From assembly GCA_963930645.1 (NCBI GenBank), contig OZ005653.1, forward strand, positions 110,422,259-110,486,258: a DNA stretch of 64,000 bases, written 5' to 3'. The notes below the pieces were generated by a model that ran no database searches, was not told the origin of the DNA, and worked only from the letters and a program-made list of their open reading frames with translations. Both the position numbers and the translations under genes were made by a program. This document shows positions 57,131 through 64,000 of this stretch, piece by piece (the stretch's first letter is position 1; each line of letters starts with the position of its first letter). Origin of the DNA: Salticus scenicus (Eukaryota > Arthropoda > Arachnida > Araneae > Salticidae).

Positions 57131-57738
57131 ATCATATTTTGATTATCTCCTGTAAAATGACTTCATGACAGAAGAACTACGTCACTGGGAGAAAATTTTT
57201 TCAAAATGACAAATAGAGTACCTTCATAAACTTGTCGTTTTTAGTTAATAACTTCTTCAATTAAAATGATAGAAATTTCTAAGCGGCTGAAATATCTGCC
57301 TTGGAGTACTCGGAACTCATTAATACCTCACATGACGCGAAAGACCCTGCCCAAGGTTAGAAAATGCTGTCGCAGACAAAAAAAAATTGCCGCCAGTGAA
57401 AGTAACTTTTTTTTAATAATATATAGAGAAAATTGCTTAGATCTAACAAATAAATATTTTTTTTTCATATATAAAATACCACTTGTTTATTTCATATAAT
57501 AAATCATAATAGAATACAAAATGTATGGTTATTGCATTATGTTTAAAACGATAGTTTTTTGCTGTAGTAAAGCGAATTATTGTATCGAAAATTTACATAG
57601 TTATAATTTCATCCCTTTAATATTATGAAAACAAGACAGTTTTATTTGTTTCAACCCTTAATTTTAAATCTATTACAAATAAAAAATGTATAAGTCATTT
57701 TTTTCTGCGGTGCGGCTTTTTTTTTTTTTTGTCGCTTA

Positions 57739-57780
<42 letters not shown>
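57131..57780. other. Non-coding stretch, possible Tc1 right end and (TA)n
   Basis: 57266-57420 has a weak plus-strand trace that could be a Tc1 C-terminus (not certain). GTGCGGC, a T tract and GTCGCTTAGTGTA (57710-57740) are the inverse of the words at 51761-51805. A TA microsatellite lies at 57739-57780. Confidence 0.4.
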
Positions 57781-57782
<2 letters not shown>

Positions 57783-58985
57783 CCCCGAATAAACTACTAC
57801 GTCAGAAACGCCAAAGAAAAATATTTGAGATGCATACAGCTGTTTCGGTAGCCTTAAGCATACCGTCTTCAGTGCAAAAAGAATACTGAATCTAGGGAAG
57901 TGCTCGTATATATAGGAGAGGGACCGAATTTAGTTCAACCAATAGGATTACGGAAAAGGTGGTGAGTGTGGTCAATAGGAATTTAGGAATGTTAGCTGTA
58001 TAAACAGTAGAAAAATTAAGAAAATGTGGACTGAATGTAAAATTTCCAACAATCAGACAAATAGGGAACAGCGAAATCACAATTTACAAGGTTTTTAAAA
58101 TTTTTATAAATATGAAAAATTTAAATAAATCGAATTCATGAATGGATTTAGGTCTGCAAATTATTTTAGCTGAATTAAGTTTAAAATTATGATTTTCCTC
58201 CCAGCAATGTTTAGTAATAGCCGATTTATTGGTTTCTTGTTTGCGGACGTAATTCATATGTTCTTTTAGACAAAATTTAAGACTGCGTTTAGTTTGGCCA
58301 ATTTATGATAAACCACACTGACAGGAAATACTATAAATGCCCCAAGAATTATGCATATCAATGAGATCTTTTAACTGAGAAAAGGTGAGTTTATTGGAAG
58401 GCGAAAATATTATTTTAAAATCATATTGTTTGAGAATTTTAGCTATGGTTTGACTGGATTTAGGAAAATAGGGTAAAACAATACTGATATTAAAATAGAC
58501 TGATTTAGTAGAGACGAAATACGAGGGAGTTGTAATTTTTGGATAGCTTTGTCTATTATGGAAGGGTCATAACCTCTGTCAATTGCAATGGCTTTCAGGT
58601 ATTTAATTTCAGATTTTAATAAAATAGGATTTGAACAAATATTAAGGGCACGGTTTACAAAAGTATAGAAAGCAGCCACGTATTGGTTAGGTGGGTGACA
58701 TGAAAGCGTATGGAAGGGAGATTGCAAAATTTTTACGATAGATGGTTGTTGAAAATCCATTAACAGTGCGAGAGATGACGGTATCAAGAAATGGAAGGGA
58801 GCCATTATTTTCTATTTCATTCTATTCTCCCTTCCATTTCTTGATACCCCTTGTCTCTCACACTGTAAATGGATTTTCAACCACCAAGACGGTACGCTTT
58901 TAGCTATCGAAACAAATCATACGTAACAAAATACGTCTCAAATATTTTTCTTTGGCGTTTGTTACGTAGTAGTTAATTCGGGTTT
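57781..58985 (-). mobile_element. Penelope-like element, second family, with inverted terminal segments
   Basis: 57781-57832 and the reverse complement of 58934-58984 share AACTACTACGT, AACGCCAAAGAAAAATATTT and GAGA. Inside, a decayed minus-strand PLE protein end (thumb plus GIY-YIG) is followed upstream by a second hairpin: 58745-58798 and 58828-58886 are inverted copies (TGAAAATCCAT, TATCAAGAAATGGAAGGGA). Inverted or tandem partial repeats at the ends are a known habit of PLEs. Only about the last 240 residues of the ORF remain. Confidence 0.75.
58099..58805 (-). pseudogene. PLE protein C-terminus with GIY-YIG endonuclease
   Basis: The minus strand from 58805 reads PFHTLSCHPPNQYVAAFYTF, NRALNICSNPILLKSEIKYL, AIDRGYDPSIIDKAI, the PLE thumb/connector pattern. 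After a frame change near 58450 it continues FSQLKDLIDMHNSWGIYSIS, CQCGLS, stop (TAA, about 58306), IGQTKRSLKFCLKEHMNYVR, NKSAITKHCWEENHNF. This is the GIY-YIG nuclease: GIY is present, and the Tyr of the YIG motif position is a stop codon. The Arg of the RSL block and the His/Glu region are still visible. The nuclease would nick target DNA for priming. Dead copy. Confidence 0.85.
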
Positions 58986-59590
58986 TAATATTCCAACGCA
59001 AAGTCTTCTGTTATTATTATTATTATTATATATATAAGAAAAAATTTAAATATTTTAAATATAGGAGGGAGTAAAACTTGAATTATTAAATAAATAGAAC
59101 TAGAAGAAAGTTTTTATAAACCAATGCGCAAATGCAGCAAAAGGAAATATAAAACTATAATAAATAAGTAAAATAATTAAAGCCAGATAAAAAATATAAT
59201 CTCAAAACACATGAGGGCCTTCTATAGGGGAGCTCCCCCATGTTGGGAAAGGAAAATGAGAAGTTTCCGACGAAACGCTGGTAATTTAACCAAAAAAACT
59301 TTTCTAGCCCCCAACTTCTCACAGATGGAAGTAAGACCATACAGCAAACGAATTTTAAATAATACAAAGCATAAAAAGCAATGAAATTCAGAAATCAAGT
59401 ACAAAATATAATACATCAATATAAAATACAAAAATATAAATATTACAATAATATATGAATGCATACCAGGACAAACTCGAATAGTAATTAGAATATGGAA
59501 AATTGAAAACCTTTATAAACATGGAACCCGCTTCAGCTAGTAGGACCACTTACGAGCACTTAAATGTCACCCAAAATTAAACAACAAACC

Positions 59591-60151
59591 TTAAGTGGGA
59601 ATATCATCAAGAATATGGAAATGCTTATTGGTTAAAATAACGGGATAGCGGTTAACAGTTAGTATGTTTTTGAGATTTTTCATAGACAGATTCAGGTCTA
59701 AATTGTTATTGCAAATCATTTTAATTATGTTTATTTGTGTGAACATAATATTTTTTAAAACTTTATGACTAATACAGAAGAACCAATTTGTTAAATTACA
59801 AACTTTAAAGTTAAAATCTTTTATTTTATTATAAATCCCAATAAACCAGTTATTATCTTTTTTTTTTTTTTTTTTTAAATCCAGAAAACAAGTTTGGTCT
59901 TCAGAGTCAGTACAGTTTAAGACAAGATCAAAGGAACAGATTTCAGCTGCATATTTCGCAAAATCTACACAGTTTATTGCAATTACGTTATCAATATGCC
60001 TATAAAACTTCATATCTTTGAATTTTCTTTCAAACATAAACAAAAAAATGTTGGCGAAAGCACTCGAGTAACTTTTTCCCATCGGGATACCGAGAATTTG
60101 TAAAAAAATAATTAACACCGTTAAAAAAAAAACATTTTCGAAGATGCACAA
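59591..60151 (-). pseudogene. PLE reverse transcriptase, catalytic and thumb part
   Basis: An uninterrupted 186-codon stretch: LGIPMGKSYSSAFANIFLFM (RT block after the palm; family PMG...APLLANLF), FERKFKDMKFYRHIDNVIAI (the catalytic YIDDV box, here HIDNV, so the second catalytic Asp is Asn and the Tyr is His), FDLVLN, DQTCFLDLKKKKKK (an A tract has expanded), NNWFIGIYNKIKDFNFKVCN, NRYPVILTNK. The changed catalytic box suggests it was inactive before the frame broke. Upstream sequence is separated by the 60284-61589 insertion. Confidence 0.85.
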
Positions 60152-60283
60152 ATTAATAAGGTTAATCCAGTAAACTTTTTCGCAGTGTATTACATGATAA
60201 AATTCTTCGTATTTTTTTCAAAAATTTCTAGAACCAAGTAATGTGGGATAGTACCAAAAACGTTTTTACAATCATAAGTATTA

Positions 60284-61589
60284 GGGGAAGCCGGGTAATA
60301 AGAGACAGGGGTTATAAGAGACACAGTCAAAAAACCCACCAAAAAATATACTTAGACAACTTTAAAAATATGTAATATTAAGTGTCATGTGTACGCTTTA
60401 CTACAATACACTTATTGAGAAGTTTATAACACATTTTGAATTCGTTTTCTACGACGAATGAAAACTTTCACTTTGAACTTACCCTAAAAGTTCGTGACTT
60501 TTTCTAAATTTTTCTTTATTTTTCTTTGTAGGTAAGATGTTTGGGATTTATTAATGTGTAACCTTTTTACCAAGACTATGAATTTTGATGTACAATTTTT
60601 TAAAACATTGAAAGCATTCTTTATTTACATGTTCTAGGCATGTTTCTTATTACCCCATTTTTATTTTTTGTGGGGGGTAATAAGAGACATGAGTCTTTTA
60701 TTACCCCCCACTGTTAATTTCTGTGTGTCCCACATTGTAGTTCTTGTTAATTCTGCCTGACTAGTTTACGAAGAGTTTACCTAGTGTTAGGTCTAGTTTA
60801 AGTTTACAAAAATACATTTTTTTTTTTTTACTTAAAATCAAAAAGCAGTTTTACTCATTAGGCTAGACCATATTTAGTTGTTACGATTATGTAAATTTAT
60901 GTTTCGAATGTGTGTAAGTTAGTATTTAGTCATTAATACTTCATTACATAATAAATAAGTTCATTTATAATTACTAGAAAAATCTTTTATAACATTTTGT
61001 TCTCTTGTATACACTTCAAAGATACGGGTTTTTTTTGCCTATTTTCGACTACAATTTAGAAAATGCGTAAAATATTTTCTGCCCATTTTAAAAATTATAT
61101 TGATGTTTTGGGTTAATCCCTAGGTTATGTTAATTATGTAGAACTATCATTAAGTACACTATTATATTATTTAGGACCTAATATTAAAAGAAATGAATTT
61201 CACAAACACATTTATGACAGTAAATTTTCGAGAAAACATATTTTTTGAATGGATGCAAATAATAAAAATTAAAAACTATTGGCTGATTCAGAATTCTTCC
61301 CAGATGTCTTTTATTACCCCACATGATTTTCCATTGCTATATCTGGACAGTTACAAGCCTAGTCTCTTATTACCCCAGGTGGTGTTATTAGAGACAAGGA
61401 TTTAATGAAAAATTAAAAAAAAAATAACAAAAAAATTATGTTCAAAAATCACCTAAAAAATCAAGAGGAGTTCATTTAATGAAATTAACACGAGACATTT
61501 ATTTCAAGTTATTTAGATTAATAGTATAGATTGTATTAATATTTTTGTCTCTTATTACCCCTTTTGTCTCTTATTACCCCGGCTTCCCC
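60284..61589. mobile_element. 1306 bp TA-flanked element with ten copies of a ~16 bp terminal motif
   Basis: Starts GGGGAAGCCGGGTAATAAGA and ends with its inverse (TCTTATTACCCCGGCTTCCC then C). It is flanked by TA on both sides (60282-60283 and 61590-61591). PLE copy 1 reads AGTATTAATTGT uninterrupted, proving the boundaries and a TA duplication. Each end has two tandem copies of GGGGTAATAAGAGACA. Further copies in either orientation lie at 60641-60656, 60672-60689, 60691-60709, 61305-61320, 61361-61376 and (degenerate) 61378-61396. The interior is AT-rich and I found no transposase, so it is non-autonomous. TA duplication points towards Tc1/mariner-like mobilisation, but the motif array is unusual for that group. 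Confidence 0.93.
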
Positions 61590-61599
61590 TAATTGTAAA

Positions 61600-62214
61600 A
61601 ATACTTTCTGAATTTTCTTTTAAATTCTTTAAAACTGGGTAATTATTTTTAATGATACTGCAATTATAGTCTGACTCTAAAGCGTTTAAGATATTATTGA
61701 GTAAATAAAAAAGTTTTTTACCGGCCTTGTAATTATAAGCAAAATTACCGCAAGTAACGTAACGAAATTTAATGGGATTTTTATGAAATTTAACATTAAT
61801 AAATAGGTATGTAAAATTAAAACTGTTTCTATTTATATTGAGTTCTTTATCAAAAGCAAATATCATTTTTCTTATAATAAAGGGGGAGTCAATTAATTTT
61901 TCCTAGGAACAATTACTAGAATATTCTTTGGTAAGTAACATCTTGTAAAAAACTTTACAAAAAATTACAAAATTATTTCCAGCTTATTCAACGGTGGCTA
62001 TAATACATTTTTTCTTTAAGTTTTCAATGTTTTCTTTTAAGTCTGTATTGTAATCTTCATGTATTTTCTTTTTAAAGTAACCCCTATAAAATATCAAATC
62101 CTTTTTAAAATAATCCACAATTATCTTTTTCCATAATTTAAAATCTTCTATAGGCCAACTATATTTGTAAGAGAGTTTTAAAATAAAAATATCTAAATCT
62201 TTTGCAATAGTATC

Positions 62215-62215
<1 letters not shown>
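61600..62215 (-). pseudogene. PLE reverse transcriptase, N-terminal/palm fragment
   Basis: The minus strand carries IFAFDKELNINRNSFNFTYL, FINVKFHKNPIKFRYVTCGN, FAYNYKAGKKLFYLLNNILN, ALESDYNC, almost the same as copy 1 (27685-28000). Further upstream (61900-62215) the matching region is frame-broken. HKNPIKFRYV is the PLE fingers motif. Confidence 0.82.
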
Positions 62216-62216
<1 letters not shown>

Positions 62217-62282
<66 letters not shown>

Positions 62283-62300
62283 TAAGAGAGAGAGAGAGAA
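62217..62300. repeat. (TA)n(GA)n microsatellite, then A tract at 62335-62364
   Basis: A pure TA run passes into AG repeats, truncating PLE copy 2. Confidence 0.95.
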
Positions 62301-62332
62301 TAAATCTTGAAAATTAGTAGAAATAAAGCTTG

Positions 62333-62368
<36 letters not shown>

Positions 62369-62394
62369 TGAACAGATTACTTATAAACCAGTGC

Positions 62395-62760
62395 GCAATG
62401 CAGCAAATGGACCAAAATAAATAAGAACAAAATAAATAAACCAACTGATAATAGTAAATCAAATGAAACCCCCAAACACACGTAGGCCTTCTTGAGGGGA
62501 GATCCCCCACCCTCCCGCCATGTAGCGATTGGAAATTCAGAACGTGTGATTTTTAGCCCAAAAGTACGTTTCTAGACCCCGAATTTTCAGATGTGAAAGC
62601 AAAATTATATAGCAAACAAATTAAAGTTTGGAATCGAATTCATGCAAAGTATAAAAAAAGCAGTTAAAGTCATAAATGAAGTACAATAGTAAATATATCA
62701 ATATAAAAATACAAAAACATAACTATAAGGACAAAGGGTATTGCAAGATAAGCATATGAA
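62395..62760 (-). mobile_element. Penelope-like element end fragment, copy 3
   Basis: Resembles 24717-24990 and 59160-59470: GGCCTTC, GGGGAGATCCCC, a CCGAATTTTCAGATGTGAAA-like word, ATAGCAAACAAATT, GAAGTACAATA and ATCAATATAAAA. Only the terminal ~360 bp is present; no coding part. Confidence 0.65.
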
Positions 62761-63510
62761 AACTGCACCAGCGTCGAATGAAGAGTTCTTGCCTGCTATT
62801 TATTGTTCTTTATCTGAAACATCTTTTGCACACAATGTTAGACTTCTAACCTCAACGATTAGGGAGTAATGGGGATGGCAACCTAAAACGTTAAATTTAA
62901 TTTAAAAAGAAACTATTCAAGATATCTTAACGAGGTTGAAACTATTTATAAATGTTTATGAAATACATAATACATATTTTTTTCAGAATTTTCACTCGAT
63001 TTTAAACGGTAGAAAATGATAAGTATATTTTTGATGGGGATTTTTTATACTTTCCACCAAAGTGACACCTACCAAAAAAATACAGTTTATTTGTTTATTA
63101 GTTAGCTATTATATATAAAAATTACAGAAGGGTCAAATTGGTAGAACGTAGTGAAAAAAAAATAATCACTTAACAATAATACTTGTGTGCAAGTGTGACA
63201 TTCTCAAAATAAAAGACTGACACCAGCACTTTTTCTAATTTTTGCTACCTTTATTTTTATACACTAGCCTCTATCCTGTTTAATCACGACATATTACTAT
63301 GAGAATACTGATATAAAGATTTCTGTATGAAAATAGCATAGATGCCAACATTTTAATTTATTTCGGGGTATTTTTAGCGCCGCCTTTTTTCCATACCACT
63401 TATTTTTTTAAGGATAAAATGGAAGATATATATTGGAGAAAATTTTTCTAAAAATAAAGTGGTTCGAAATAGAATATCTTATCGAGGTTGAAACTGTTTA
63501 TGAATGTTTG

Positions 63511-63563
<53 letters not shown>

Positions 63564-63842
63564 AAATTTTTGCTCGATTTAAATCTGAAAAAAATGACAA
63601 GTATATTTAGGGGGATGATGTTTTATACTATAAATCCGCCGAAATGACACCTACCAAAAATTAAAGTTTACTTCTTTATTAGGTTGCTATTACATACAAA
63701 AATTACAAAAGTGTAGAATAAGTAGACGATAGTTTAAAAAATGAAATCCAGTACAGGTATCGGTATAAAGTAATTTATGTTTATAGAATTAATTATAAAA
63801 AGCAAAGATAAATTACAAATAAGAATCATTTACAATCAATAT
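62761..63842. repeat. Direct repeat, ~560 bp spacing, with (TA)n at 63514-63560
   Basis: 62915-63150 and 63470-63735 share ATATCTTAWCGAGGTTGAAA, GAATGTTT or AAATGTTTATG, a TCGATTTAAA...GAAAA block, AAGTATATTT, TGACACCTACCAAAAA and TTACARAAG. 63330-63470 resembles 21370-21560. The 3' untranslated end of the second ISL2EU-like copy may lie within 63740-63842, but its TIR could not be located. Confidence 0.6.
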
Positions 63843-64000
63843 TTAATCATCATCACTATTTTCTTCAATAGTGATAGTTACACTAGTTTTATCAAATATT
63901 GAAGTCAATATTTCAGCTGGCTTTACAATTTTTGATTTGTATCGACCATGGGCCAAATAGTAAATTATTGCCGCTACATGGGCACAACTGCCGACGGTTC
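63843..64000 (-). pseudogene. ISL2EU-like transposase C-terminus, second copy, cut by window edge
   Basis: The minus strand from the right edge reads GSCAHVAAIIYYLAHGRYKS, KIVKPAEILTSIFDKTSV, TITIEENSDDD, stop (TAA at 63845-63843). It parallels the end of the transposase at 4503-6586 (GCCSHMDAVVYYLSYARYIS, ILCPAQVLSDIF, ending NEDSDED). It is a related but clearly different family member (about half the residues match by eye), and the visible part has no stop or frameshift. Whether the full gene is intact cannot be seen. Confidence 0.85.

Larger units (their letters stand above)
59160..62215 (-). mobile_element. Penelope-like element, copy 2, carrying a 1306 bp insertion
   Basis: Colinear with copy 1 (24717-28330). 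It begins with the conserved end block (CATGAGGGCCTTC, GGGGAGCTCCC, GAAACGCTGGTAATTTAACC) and ends abruptly at a (TA)n(GA)n tract at 62217, within the region coding for the RT N-terminus. The insertion at 60284-61589 splits the RT and is absent from copy 1 (continuous at about 27650-27660). Confidence 0.82.

Noticed and set aside
61193..61405. 70-codon frame inside the 1306 bp element as its transposase
   Set aside because: Too short, no catalytic motif, and its end is built from the repeated ~16 bp motif.

Overview
This is a strongly AT-rich, gene-poor stretch of an animal genome. No host gene could be recognised. Almost everything with structure is transposable element (TE) debris, nested insertions, tandem repeats or (TA)n / poly(A/T) tracts. 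The mix of an R1/I-like LINE, Penelope-like elements, Tc1 and mariner relics, an ISL2EU-type DNA transposon, Helitrons and a tRNA-headed SINE is typical of an arthropod. A chelicerate such as a spider is my best guess, but that is inference from the element mix only.

Layout. 1-4286: R1/I-like LINE with a gag-like ORF1 and an endonuclease-RT-RNase H ORF2, broken by in-frame stops and a frameshift, and cut by the next element. 4287-6672: ISL2EU-like DNA transposon with ~65 bp inverted ends, an AT target duplication and a frameshifted DDE transposase; the tail of a second, related copy runs off the right edge (63843-64000). 6673-24716: mostly non-coding old repeats, including two diverged copies of a >2.5 kb repeat, a Tc1 relic, a mariner fold-back, a perfect 50-bp-arm palindrome, a LINE tail and a dimeric ~297 bp tandem array. 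24717-29940: Penelope-like element copy 1 with nested insertions. 29940-30452: mariner-type transposase C-terminus.

32094-37750: a non-autonomous Helitron that is ~90% a G-rich ~280 bp dimeric minisatellite. 39147-44022: a nearly intact autonomous Helitron (Rep + PIF1-like helicase, one frameshift) inserted A|T into a ~1.47 kb tandemly duplicated repeat. A paralogous empty site near 24.05 kb confirms its boundaries.

45441-57780: piggyBac-like end (weak), Tc1 relics, a ~1.5 kb fold-back with a tRNA-like Pol III head in each arm, a 215 bp palindromic MITE, a 950 bp long-TIR element and three tandem tRNA-derived SINE units. 57781-64000: Penelope-like elements of two families (one with a GIY-YIG domain whose second motif Tyr codon is a stop). 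One carries a cleanly inserted 1306 bp TA-flanked element studded with ten copies of a ~16 bp terminal motif; I consider this the most unusual structure here.

The coding regions do not form pathways: each ORF serves only its own element's transposition, and nearly all are decayed. The useful information is nesting order, exact element boundaries proven by paralogous empty sites, and unusual inverted or arrayed structures.
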